Positions 52,362 through 60,508 of a DNA stretch of 64,000 bases are shown piece by piece. The notes under the pieces were generated by a model. The model searched no databases and was not told the DNA's origin. It was given only the letters and a program-made list of their open reading frames with translations. Both the position numbers and the translations under genes were made by a program. Source of the stretch: an uncultured Ruminococcus sp. (GTDB lineage Bacteria; Bacillota; Clostridia; Oscillospirales; Acutalibacteraceae). The stretch lies in NCBI GenBank assembly GCA_902799245.1, contig CADBZY010000011.1, positions 1 to 64,000 on the forward strand. The letters run 5' to 3'. Every line of letters starts with the position of its first letter. Positions within the stretch are counted from its first letter, which is position 1.

Positions 52362-53978
52362 CTACCTGACAGTGACGGTAATGGTGTTCGACTGGACGGA
52401 ATGGCCGGCGCTGTCCTTAACAACACAGTAGAGTTTGATGCCGTTCCATGTGGCATTGGGCAAAACGGCTTCACTGGCGTGGGTTCTGCCCTTCCAGAGT
52501 GAGAATTCGCTCTGACCGGATTTTTTGTAATACCACTGGTACGTCAGACCGCTTCCCGTCGCTTTGAGGAAAAGAGTAACGGAATTGCCGGCCGTCACGG
52601 TCTTGTTGGCGGGCTGCGTCGCTATAGAAAGCACGCTGACGCTCATCGCGGAGGAATTCACCGATTTTCCGCCGCCATCCGTCACCTTACAATAGAGCTG
52701 AATGCCGTCCCACGAGACGTTGGGTGTGACTGTTTCGCTTGCGTGAGTGCGTCCGTCCCAGACGCTCCAAGAGGACTGTCCCTTTTTCTTGAAATACCAC
52801 TGGTATTTGAGTCCGCTGCCGATCGCCTTGACGGACAGCGTGAGCGATTTGCCGATGGCAATGCTCCGGCTCTTTGGCTGAGCGGTAATAGCGAAATCCG
52901 CGCAGTTGTAATGTATTCTGACCGGGTAATCAAATTCCTTGTCGAATCCCGAAGCCAGCCACTCGCTCTGACTTCCGGCGTAATAGACGTCGGTGACGGC
53001 AGTGCAGCCTTCAAATACATATTCCTCCGCGACGGACGCCCTTTTGGTCAGGATGGTGACGGTTTTCAGTCCGCTGCAATACAAAAAGGCTTGGCTTTCC
53101 ACAACCGTGACGGAAGAAGGAATTGTCACGCTTGTCAGACCCTTGCAGTTGATAAACGCGTTCCCGCTGATTTTGGTCACGGAATTCGGAATGGAAACAC
53201 TGGTAAGCCCCGTGCAGTCTTCCAACAGGTATCTGTCGATCACCGTGACGGAATTCGGAATCGCAAGGCTTTTCAGTCCGACGCATCCCGAAAAAGCACA
53301 CATATCCATATTTGTGACAGAATTGGGAAGCGATACGGTCTGCAATCCCGCACAGCCTTCAAACGCGTATTCCCCTATGCCTGTCACCGACTTGGGAAGA
53401 GAAAGGCTCTTTAAGCCCGTGCAATTCTGAAAGGCGTATCTGCCTATCCCCGTGACAGAATTGGGTATGGTAACGCTTGTCAGTCCGGTGCATCCGCCAA
53501 ACAGATAGTCTGCTATATTCGTGACGGAATTAGGCAGGGTGATACTCTTCAAGGCCGAACACTCGAAGAACGCGCCTTCATCTATAAATGTCACAGAACC
53601 GGGAATTGTGACGCCGGTGAGCGATGTGCAGGAGAAAAAGGCGTATTGTCCTATGCTTGTGACGGAATCAGGGATCGCTACACTTTTGAGCGCGCTGCAC
53701 CCTTCAAACGCGTAATTGCCTATCCTCGTGACACTGGAGGGAATAATAACGCTCGTCACACCGCTGCGTCCCTCAAATGCGTAATTGCCTATGACTTTGA
53801 CATAACCGGGAACTGCTACGGCTCCGTCAGGTCCGGAATATTCCGTGAGCACGCCGTCTTCGACAAAGAATCCGTCGGCGGCATACGCCGTAAATGCATT
53901 TTCTCCCGCAAGCGGCAGAAACATCCCCAGCATGGCAAAAACCAGCGTCAGCGAAAGGCTTGCTGCTGTTTTTTTCAT
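52362..53978 (-). CDS. Secreted leucine-rich repeat (BspA-like LRR_5) protein with two Ig-like domains
   Basis: This 538-residue exported protein has a signal peptide (residues 1-34, ending AYAADG). About eleven 23-residue LRR_5 repeats follow, of the form SVTxIGxYAFxGCxGLxSVxIP (residues 55-330). Two Ig-like domains then nearly repeat each other (QWYFKKKGQSSWSVWDGRTH and QWYYKKSGQSEFSLWKGRTH). BspA-type LRR proteins bind host or microbial surfaces. There is no obvious cell-wall anchor, so it may be released or held by partners. The repeats make the gene prone to copy-number change. Confidence 0.9.
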   Translation of the reverse strand: MKKTAASLSLTLVFAMLGMFLPLAGENAFTAYAADGFFVEDGVLTEYSGPDGAVAVPGYVKVIGNYAFEGRSGVTSVIIPSSVTRIGNYAFEGCSALKSVAIPDSVTSIGQYAFFSCTSLTGVTIPGSVTFIDEGAFFECSALKSITLPNSVTNIADYLFGGCTGLTSVTIPNSVTGIGRYAFQNCTGLKSLSLPKSVTGIGEYAFEGCAGLQTVSLPNSVTNMDMCAFSGCVGLKSLAIPNSVTVIDRYLLEDCTGLTSVSIPNSVTKISGNAFINCKGLTSVTIPSSVTVVESQAFLYCSGLKTVTILTKRASVAEEYVFEGCTAVTDVYYAGSQSEWLASGFDKEFDYPVRIHYNCADFAITAQPKSRSIAIGKSLTLSVKAIGSGLKYQWYFKKKGQSSWSVWDGRTHASETVTPNVSWDGIQLYCKVTDGGGKSVNSSAMSVSVLSIATQPANKTVTAGNSVTLFLKATGSGLTYQWYYKKSGQSEFSLWKGRTHASEAVLPNATWNGIKLYCVVKDSAGHSVQSNTITVTVR

Positions 53979-54098
53979 TCTGAAAAGACCTCGCTTTCTT
54001 CGTGGAGATTTAAGAAAAAGCTCCGCCTCAGAAGAATCAAAACACTTCCAACGGCAAAGCTTTTTCCAATTAACATTTTTTCTAAAAAACTCAGAATC

Positions 54099-54506
54099 TT
54101 ATTCTTCTTCTTTTTCTTCTTCCGCTGTTTCGGCAGCTTCCTCGGGTGCTGCTTCGGTTTCCGGAGCGGGTGCTTCTTCCGGCTTTTCTTCCTCGTCAGC
54201 GCTGAATTCCAGAATGTAGCCGTCATCAGTCAGCTTGTCGCTTTCCATGTCGTCGCCGTCAAACTCAAAGGTGTCTTCGTCATCCAGCTCGAAGTCCTCA
54301 AAATCGTCGAAATCGTCAAAATCATCCTCGTAGTAGCAACCGCACTTCTCCTCAAAGAACTTGCCGATCTTCTTGCCTATTCCCATAAAAACAGCCTTGG
54401 GAGAGCAGTCCTCGCCCTTCTCGTGTCTATCGACAACTTCCTTAGCGATTACATATGCGGCGGCGGCTGTTGCGCCCATTGCAACTAATTTCCAAAAATT
54501 GCTCAT
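54099..54506 (-). CDS. Small acidic membrane-associated hypothetical protein
   Basis: This 135-residue protein has an N-terminal hydrophobic helix (FWKLVAMGATAAAAYVIAKE), a Cys pair (EEKCGCYYED), an Asp/Phe-rich stretch (DDFDDFDDFEDFELDDED) and a long Glu/Ala/Pro tail. I recognise no family. The Asp/Phe pattern could bind a partner or metal. It has a good ribosome-binding site upstream (GAAGGGAAA). It stands between the LRR gene and rsmI, with gaps of over 100 nt on either side. Confidence 0.65.
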   Translation of the reverse strand: MSNFWKLVAMGATAAAAYVIAKEVVDRHEKGEDCSPKAVFMGIGKKIGKFFEEKCGCYYEDDFDDFDDFEDFELDDEDTFEFDGDDMESDKLTDDGYILEFSADEEEKPEEAPAPETEAAPEEAAETAEEEKEEE

Positions 54507-54648
54507 AATATCATTTCCCTTCAGGATTATTTAATTAACAGAACTCACTCGTTCTGATTATCATTAATTATAACACATAAAAACGAACAAATAGTGAACA
54601 AATCAAAATAATTTTCTATAAATTTTATATATTTTTTCTATTTTTGGC

Positions 54649-55497
54649 TTACTCGCTGTCGCCGCTTACCAGTAGCTTGTAAATATCGCCCTTTTTATGC
54701 CCAGTGGCCTTCGCCGCCTGCTTGGCCGCCTCACTGAGCGACATTCCTCCCGAAATAAGCGAACGCGCCATGTCCGCGGCCTGTTCGGGAGTGTAGTGCT
54801 CTTCGGAAGCGGACTGCGCCGCACCTTCGATAATGATCACGAATTCGCCCCTGGGGATCTCGCCGCCATCCGCCGCATACTTCTCCGCCGCCTGTGAAAG
54901 AGTAGTGCGGATCACTTCCTCGTGCACCTTCGTCAGTTCCCGCACAATGGCAATTCTTCTCTCCCCCAGTGCTTCATACATATCCGCAAGCATCGCGGGC
55001 AGCTTGTGGGGCGCTTCGTAGAAGATCATCGTACGCTTTTCATCCCTTATCTCCAGAAGATGCTCCCGTCGGCTCTTTTTGTTGACGCTGAGAAAACCCT
55101 CGAAGGCAAATCGCCCGGACGGCATTCCCGACACGGCAAGTGCCGTCACAACGGCGCTGGGGCCGGGTGCACAGGTAACGGTGATGCCTAAATCATGGCA
55201 TTTGTCCACAATATTCTCGCCCGGGTCACTGATCGCCGGCATTCCGGCATCGGTGACGAGTACACAGTTTTCGCCCGCAAGCAGTCTCGCCGTTATCACC
55301 TCGCCGCTGGAACGCTTGTTGTGTTCGTAATAGCTGATCAAAGGCTTCTTGATGCCAAAGTGATTGAGAAGCTTCATGGTGACACGGGTATCCTCGGCGG
55401 CGATGAAGTCGCAGTCTTCCATCGCCTGAAGAGCGCGTGGACTGATGTCACCTAAATTGCCGATCGGTGTCCCCACTAAAATCAGTTGTCCTGCCAT
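54649..55497 (-). CDS. rsmI: 16S rRNA 2'-O-ribose C1402 methyltransferase
   Basis: This 282-residue SAM-dependent methyltransferase has the tetrapyrrole-methylase fold. The N-terminal motif is LILVGTPIGNLGDISPRA, followed by VLVTDAGMPAISDPGENIV and GPSAVVTALAVSGMPSGRFA. RsmI modifies C1402 in the ribosomal decoding site. Its start overlaps the yabB-like stop by 16 nt; the yabB-rsmI pairing is conserved in Firmicutes. Confidence 0.95.
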   Translation of the reverse strand: MAGQLILVGTPIGNLGDISPRALQAMEDCDFIAAEDTRVTMKLLNHFGIKKPLISYYEHNKRSSGEVITARLLAGENCVLVTDAGMPAISDPGENIVDKCHDLGITVTCAPGPSAVVTALAVSGMPSGRFAFEGFLSVNKKSRREHLLEIRDEKRTMIFYEAPHKLPAMLADMYEALGERRIAIVRELTKVHEEVIRTTLSQAAEKYAADGGEIPRGEFVIIIEGAAQSASEEHYTPEQAADMARSLISGGMSLSEAAKQAAKATGHKKGDIYKLLVSGDSE

Positions 55498-56261
55498 TTT
55501 GCCTTATCACCGTACCTTCCGTATATTTCGCGCATTTCGTCGGAATAGCTTCCGCCGGAATCCTCCACTGTCAGGACAGGGAGAAATTTTAATCCCGGTT
55601 TTCCTCCCCTGCGTCCCTCGACAAGCACCAGCCACGGCTCGGAACCTGCTCTTTGCTGCACGAGGCGAATGCGCTTCGGCTCTATCCCCTGCTCCCGCAT
55701 GGCACAGATGACGTCCGTCAGCCGTTCGGGGCGCTGACAAAGGCAGAGCCTTCCACCGTATTTCAGCAGGTATCTCGCCGCACGGCATACGTCATATGAA
55801 TCGCACATCACTTCGCTGCGGGCAATGGTGCGTTCTTCTGTCTTGTTCTCAAAACCGGAACCGGCTGCGAAGTAAGGCGGATTACAGGTCACAAGGCTGA
55901 ATTTTTCCCTCGGAAGATGCTTTTCAATCTCCCTGAGGTCACATTCAAGCACCTCAAATCGCTCACTGCCACGGTTTTCCTCAATGCTCCTGCGGGCTAA
56001 GGCGCAGCATTCGGGCTGTATCTCCACACCTGTCACCTTTTCCCGAGGGGAATCGCCGCAGAGCCACAGCAGGGGAATAATGCCTCCGCCGGTACACAGA
56101 TCCACGGCCGTGTCAATCCTTTTTGGTGAAGCGAAGTCGGCAAGCAGCACCGCGTCGGTACCGAACCGTGAATTGCGGCTGACATAAATCACTCTGCCGT
56201 CCGCAAGCGGCTCCTTGGAATACTCCGTTGTTTTATCGTTTGGTGTATTAATAACAATCAA
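55482..56261 (-). CDS. yabB: tRNA1(Val) (adenine37-N6)-methyltransferase-like protein (YabB)
   Basis: This 259-residue Rossmann-fold methyltransferase has VDLCTGGGIIPLLWL as the SAM-binding loop and the adenine-N6 signature TCNPPYFAAG. Family members TrmN6/YfiC methylate A37 of a valine tRNA, and YabB is the Firmicute relative next to rsmI. The RNA target is inferred from family. It is the first gene of the pair. Confidence 0.88.
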   Translation of the reverse strand: MIVINTPNDKTTEYSKEPLADGRVIYVSRNSRFGTDAVLLADFASPKRIDTAVDLCTGGGIIPLLWLCGDSPREKVTGVEIQPECCALARRSIEENRGSERFEVLECDLREIEKHLPREKFSLVTCNPPYFAAGSGFENKTEERTIARSEVMCDSYDVCRAARYLLKYGGRLCLCQRPERLTDVICAMREQGIEPKRIRLVQQRAGSEPWLVLVEGRRGGKPGLKFLPVLTVEDSGGSYSDEMREIYGRYGDKAKWQDN

Positions 56262-56284
56262 CTCGTGTGTAAAAATAAATCAAA

Positions 56285-56319
56285 CGGCGGAACGCCTCCG
56301 AAGCGGGAGCGTTCCGCCG
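56285..56319 (-). terminator. Terminator after the ferredoxin gene
   Basis: CGGCGGAACGC (56285-56295) pairs perfectly with GCGTTCCGCCG (56309-56319). On the minus strand it is followed by TTTGATTTATTTTT. Confidence 0.85.
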
Positions 56320-56372
56320 AATGTTCTTCAATGGATTCCTAACTTGCTCTATGCTTAAGTAAATGGAAAAAA

Positions 56373-56540
56373 TTACTCAGCAGAGGGAGCTCCGACAGGG
56401 CATGTGTCAGCGCAAGCGCCGCAGTCGATGCAAACATCGGGGTTGATAACGTAAGGTGTGCCCTCGGAAATAGCCTCTACGGGGCAGCCTGCTGCGCAAG
56501 CGCCGCAGCCGATGCAATCTTCACTGATTTTGTATGCCAT
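56373..56540 (-). CDS. 2[4Fe-4S] ferredoxin
   Basis: The start at 56540 follows GGAGGTG; the protein is 55 residues. Eight cysteines in two CX2CX2CX3C sets (9, 12, 15, 19 and 37, 40, 43, 47) bind two [4Fe-4S] clusters in the clostridial pattern. It carries low-potential electrons between fermentation enzymes, for example pyruvate:ferredoxin oxidoreductase and hydrogenase. It is a single gene with its own promoter and terminator. Confidence 0.97.
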   Translation of the reverse strand: MAYKISEDCIGCGACAAGCPVEAISEGTPYVINPDVCIDCGACADTCPVGAPSAE

Positions 56541-56571
56541 AACAGCACCTCCATAAAAAATTTGTAGCCTC

Positions 56572-56600
56572 ATTATAACACACTGACGGAAAAAAAGCAA
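56572..56600 (-). promoter_or_regulatory. Ferredoxin promoter
   Basis: On the minus strand TTGCTT (56600-56595) and TATAAT (56577-56572) are 17 nt apart, about 30 nt before the start. Confidence 0.7.
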
Positions 56601-56700
56601 GTATTTTGTCTTGTTTTTTTATAGAAATTATATTCAAATACACTACTTTTTTGCTTATCAGTATATTATTATGATGTTTTTTAAACAAACAATTGAAAAA

Positions 56701-57978
56701 TCAGTCCTCATAGACATTCATGACAAGACCTGTAGTTGGCTTGGGATAGAAGTATGTGGATTTTTGCGGCATCTTCTCGTCTGCGTCCACAATATCCTTG
56801 ATGTCCTGAATTCTGGTGGGATTGAGAATAAAGCAGCACTGGTATCTTCCCTCGTTGACCACGGAAATGGCTTCATCGAAGATGCGGGTGTAGTTCACGC
56901 AATCCTCATTGTTGCAATGCATAACACGGTCGATGACAAGACGGTGAAGAATGCTGATGTCAAGGTTCTTAAGTGCCTTGCTGCTGTCTGGCATGATCTG
57001 CTCCATGGCATTGCTCTCGCTTCTGAGTCTGAGCAGGTACCATGTATCGTTGCCGACATACCACGCTGTTACCTTGCTTTCTGTTCCATAATATTCGGCA
57101 AGAGCGGGTTTGATTCCGTCTGCGCCCTGATGCTTTTCGATATGGAAATTTTCCTCTATACCCTTGAGGAATGACTCAACGTCAAAATTCTCCGCGTTCT
57201 TTATCAGTCTGTGCGTCGGAAACAGCGTAAACTGATCCTCGTCCATGCTGACCAGCATCATCATGACATAATCGGAGGGCGAACCCTCGGGTGCACCTGC
57301 TTCACGGCACATATTGCGGTATTTGAGTGAGGTTTCATATCTGTGATGACCGTCGGCGATATAGAGATTTCTCTTGCCAAAATCACTGCAAAGCGCGGCT
57401 ACTTCCGCTTCATCGTCCACAACCCAAAGTCTGTGGGTGCAGTCGCCTTCCACAGCCTGCATGTCAGGCTGGCGCTCTGTCAGCTTCTGAAGCCTTGTCT
57501 GGGTGCTTTTTCCCTCGTCCGTGTAAAGTGAATAAATGGTGCTGATATTGGCGTGTGTTGCCTGAATCAGGTTGAGTCTGTCCGCCTTGGGCTTAGAAAG
57601 AGTGAATTCATGCGGCATGATGACGCCCTTTTCAAATTCCTCAATCTTGACTAAGCTGATTATGCCCCTGACGCTCTTGACAGCGCCGTCAGGCGTCGTG
57701 TATTCCTCATCGTAGATATAGAGCGCAGGCTTGGGATCGCGCTTTAATATTCCGTCATTCATCCAGCCGTCGAGAGTCTTTGCGGCGACGGCGTAGCGAT
57801 CGGACACACCTTCCTCTTCAACGGGAAGCTCTATCTTGACGATATTGTTCGGGTTCTTGCTGAGATACCCGCGTCTCTGCTGCTCGTTGATAATGTCATA
57901 GGGAGGGCAGAGCAGATCGTCCATTTCTCCCGCTTTCTGTGTGAAGCGAACGCCTCTGAACGGCTTGATTTCAGCCAT
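56701..57978 (-). CDS. DUF1015 family protein
   Basis: The ATG at 57978 (MAEIKPFRGVRF) is the family's usual N-terminus and follows AAAGGATG. The protein is 425 residues, without a signal peptide. It has DUF1015 blocks such as LCPPYDIINEQQ, FTLSKPKADRLNLIQATHAN, LYIADGHHRYETSLKYRNMC and MMMLVSMDEDQFTLFPTHRL. The family is widespread in anaerobes and archaea and often sits near serine-synthesis genes; its reaction is not established to my knowledge. No such neighbours are visible here. Confidence 0.85.
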   Translation of the reverse strand: MAEIKPFRGVRFTQKAGEMDDLLCPPYDIINEQQRRGYLSKNPNNIVKIELPVEEEGVSDRYAVAAKTLDGWMNDGILKRDPKPALYIYDEEYTTPDGAVKSVRGIISLVKIEEFEKGVIMPHEFTLSKPKADRLNLIQATHANISTIYSLYTDEGKSTQTRLQKLTERQPDMQAVEGDCTHRLWVVDDEAEVAALCSDFGKRNLYIADGHHRYETSLKYRNMCREAGAPEGSPSDYVMMMLVSMDEDQFTLFPTHRLIKNAENFDVESFLKGIEENFHIEKHQGADGIKPALAEYYGTESKVTAWYVGNDTWYLLRLRSESNAMEQIMPDSSKALKNLDISILHRLVIDRVMHCNNEDCVNYTRIFDEAISVVNEGRYQCCFILNPTRIQDIKDIVDADEKMPQKSTYFYPKPTTGLVMNVYED

Positions 57979-58062
57979 GTAATTACATCCTTTCAATGCT
58001 GGTTTTCATATATGTATTAAATGTAAGAAAATATATGTAAACAAAGATCAGTGATCCTGCGC

Positions 58063-58728
58063 TCAACCGGCAGACGTTTTGGCGACAGAGGCTTTTCGTG
58101 AATCGTATTCCTTAAAGAAACTGTCAACGCTTTCGGAAGCATCAGCCGCATTGCCTGTGATCGCGCTGTATAGTGCATTGGTCATGACAGGTCTCCACTT
58201 GCCGTCCTTATATCGGAACTCCACCTTGATCACATCTGTCACCAGACAGTCGGAAAGGTCGCCGCTCAGCTGATTACTGAGCGAAGCCTTGACTGCTTCC
58301 GATATTTTCTTATCATTCTTGTAGGAACCGTGGTTCCATTCATAGTCCGTTGTTTCCTTCATCACGCCGGAAAGCACCTTATTCATAAGCAGACTCATTT
58401 CAAGATGCGTAATCTTGACCGACTGCCATGCGCCTGTGCCGTTGATTTTGGGCTCCGTAATCACACGCATATCGATGTTCTCGGCAAGCTTTGTAAGCAC
58501 AATGCCTTCTACGCTGTCATCTAAATTGCTGGAGCTTACTTCTATGTAATTGCCGGTCAGTTCAATAGCGGATCTGTAATCGCCGTCAGAAAGATAATCG
58601 CAAAATTCAGCCCAAGCCACCGTCGGATTGTTATCCTCATGAACAAACATCTTGGAGCAGGCAGTAATCAGTAAGAAAATGCAAATGGTAGATAAGATAA
58701 GTAATGTTATCTTAAATCTTGTTATCAT
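58063..58728 (-). CDS. Putative lipoprotein, function unknown
   Basis: This 221-residue protein has a lipoprotein signal peptide ending LLITACSK, with the acylated Cys at about 24. The exported domain is mixed alpha/beta with NNPTVAWAEFCDYLSDGDYR near its start and a C-terminal region (VEFRYKDGKWRPVMTNALYS) that looks like an NTF2/DUF4878-type fold. No family is certain. It is the first of three same-strand envelope proteins; gaps of about 60 and 220 nt separate them. Confidence 0.7.
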   Translation of the reverse strand: MITRFKITLLILSTICIFLLITACSKMFVHEDNNPTVAWAEFCDYLSDGDYRSAIELTGNYIEVSSSNLDDSVEGIVLTKLAENIDMRVITEPKINGTGAWQSVKITHLEMSLLMNKVLSGVMKETTDYEWNHGSYKNDKKISEAVKASLSNQLSGDLSDCLVTDVIKVEFRYKDGKWRPVMTNALYSAITGNAADASESVDSFFKEYDSRKASVAKTSAG

Positions 58729-58792
58729 GCAATATCACACTCCTATCTGCACGAATCGGTTTTGATCTTGCGTAATGGTTATGAATAAGACC

Positions 58793-59461
58793 TTACAGTA
58801 CTTCTTTCACAGAATCAGCGTCCGTTGATTCATCATCCGCTTTGTCAAACTCTTCTTTTTCGTCGGACTCTTCTGCTTTGTCAAACTCTTCTTTTTCGTC
58901 GGACTCTTCTGCTTCGTCGGACTCTTCTGCTTCGGCAAGCTCCTCGGCTTCGTCAGACTCTTCCGTCTCATCAAGCTCATCGTCCTCAGACTCTTCCTCT
59001 TCACCATTATCCTCTTCCACACTGTCAACGTCGCCGACAGAGCCGTCCGAGAAGTAGCTGATGCTGACGACATATCCTATAAGCACAATGGCAACCGAAA
59101 TGACATATGTTAAGCGTGCAAACAGATCGTCAACGCTGAACAACTTGATGAGTATACTGCACAGAAGAGCAAGATTCACAATAAGAGCAACAAGCTGAAC
59201 CGCCGAAAAAACAAGAAATCCGGGAGTCAGTGTTTTATTTTTTGACTTGGATGACAGGCATGAGACAGCGCCGATAAAGAAAAGCAGGAGCAATCCCACC
59301 GCGGTTATGGCGCACAGCGCGACAAGCGGAAATGTTTCAGTCTTAAGGATAAAGCCCGAATAAAACAGTGCTGCAAAAGAGGCGAAAAGCATTGCAATGG
59401 TAAAAATGTCAAGCAGAATTCCGCCGATGTTTTTCTTTGATAATACTTTTTTGTTTTCCAT
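58793..59461 (-). CDS. Four-helix membrane protein with acidic tandem-repeat tail
   Basis: This 222-residue protein has four predicted membrane helices (residues 14-35, 47-70, 83-105 and 115-136). The C-terminus is acidic with tandem EESDEKEEFDKA units encoded by perfect 36-nt direct repeats. With an even helix count and a hydrophilic N-terminus (MENKKVLSKK), the tail is predicted to be cytoplasmic. No function is recognised. The start has GAGGAG upstream. Confidence 0.7.
   Translation of the reverse strand: MENKKVLSKKNIGGILLDIFTIAMLFASFAALFYSGFILKTETFPLVALCAITAVGLLLLFFIGAVSCLSSKSKNKTLTPGFLVFSAVQLVALIVNLALLCSILIKLFSVDDLFARLTYVISVAIVLIGYVVSISYFSDGSVGDVDSVEEDNGEEEESEDDELDETEESDEAEELAEAEESDEAEESDEKEEFDKAEESDEKEEFDKADDESTDADSVKEVL
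58839..58910. repeat. Two perfect 36-nt direct repeats in a coding region
   Basis: The 36-nt unit beginning GCTTTGTCAAACTCTTC is repeated exactly at 58839-58874 and 58875-58910, with degenerate copies following. Being a multiple of three, gain or loss of units changes tail length in 12-residue steps without a frameshift. Confidence 0.9.
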
Positions 59462-59680
59462 AATTTTTGCTCCTCTTACTAATTAAATGCAGCCCAAAAC
59501 AGGCTATACAGTGAATAATACCTGGTTCCGTCCGCGAAAGCTTAACATATAAATGTTACCATTTTATAACGATACAGTCAAGTGATTTTTTATTAAAATA
59601 ATTCCTGTACAGAGAGATGATATTTGTTTATTATTCTTTTATTCATTAACAATCATTCTAATGTTCCAACGTACACAGGC

Positions 59681-60271
59681 TTACTGGTTTTTTGTCTTTT
59701 CAACCGCAAAGGCGTATTTCGCACTGTTTCCGTTTTCCCACTCACATTCCAGAAGATAGTAGTACATTCTGAATCTTCTGTAGTCGAGAGTAAAGCTGAA
59801 TGTGCCGTCCTCGTTGCTGATCAGCTCTACTTCAACGGTGTCAAAAGGAATGCCTGAGTTTGCCCTGACGGTATTGGCATACTGCGTCACTTTTATGACA
59901 GAGGGAATGCCTTCCGATGACGCAAAAGCAAATGCTAATTCGGATTCGTTTTTCGCATAGGGAGCTCTTTTTCCCGCAGGCGCATAGTTGTCCATCATTA
60001 TTTTGTTAAAGCTGTCTTCCGCGACAAATTCGTTGTCATACCAATTATATTGCAGCATAAACACCTCGTCAACCTTTTCCCCGTTTATCAGGACGCTGAC
60101 CGCTTGAGAAGCCTCGACATGCGTGATCTTCTCCTCGACTTCCGAAGATACGGCGTCAGACGGAGATGCAACGGGCGGCTTTTGTGATGAGCAACCAAAA
60201 AAAAGCATTGTTATGATTCCGAATGACAAGAGATACGCCGCAAATCTGGTTGTAAATGTGATTATTTTCAT
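59681..60271 (-). CDS. Putative lipoprotein with ASPSDAVSSE linker
   Basis: This 196-residue lipoprotein has a signal peptide ending LFFGCSS, a linker with PPVASPSDAVSSEVEE, and a beta-rich domain of about 140 residues (VEVELISNEDGTFSFTLDYR). The SPSD linker resembles the one in the two lipobox peptides of the radical SAM operon at 31897-32527. Function unknown. The start is at 60271 after GAGGT. Confidence 0.7.
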   Translation of the reverse strand: MKIITFTTRFAAYLLSFGIITMLFFGCSSQKPPVASPSDAVSSEVEEKITHVEASQAVSVLINGEKVDEVFMLQYNWYDNEFVAEDSFNKIMMDNYAPAGKRAPYAKNESELAFAFASSEGIPSVIKVTQYANTVRANSGIPFDTVEVELISNEDGTFSFTLDYRRFRMYYYLLECEWENGNSAKYAFAVEKTKNQ

Positions 60272-60416
60272 ATATATTACCTCTTTATATTTGATAATAA
60301 TATAATAAGTCTATCGCCATGCGTTGTCAATATTGACTCACAAAAAAATTCAGCCGCATTTTATCCTAAAAAATTTATCATTTTTTAAATTTTTTTGCAA
60401 AAAAATTAAAAACGGG

Positions 60417-60444
60417 TTGCAATTTAATGAAGATATGATATAAT
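60417..60444 (+). promoter_or_regulatory. Promoter of the HD-GYP-like gene
   Basis: TTGCAA (60417-60422) and TATAAT (60439-60444) have a 16-nt spacer, about 60 nt before the ATG. Confidence 0.55.
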
Positions 60445-60508
60445 TTACTTAAATGGTAAATTCAAATCCGATTGTTCACGAATTTTTAACAGGAGGCTTT
60501 ATCTGGCA

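Noticed and set aside
58825-59061. Serine- or arginine/leucine-rich plus-strand open frames opposite the acidic repeat protein
   Set aside because: These are shadows of the 36-nt repeats; they lack ribosome-binding sites.
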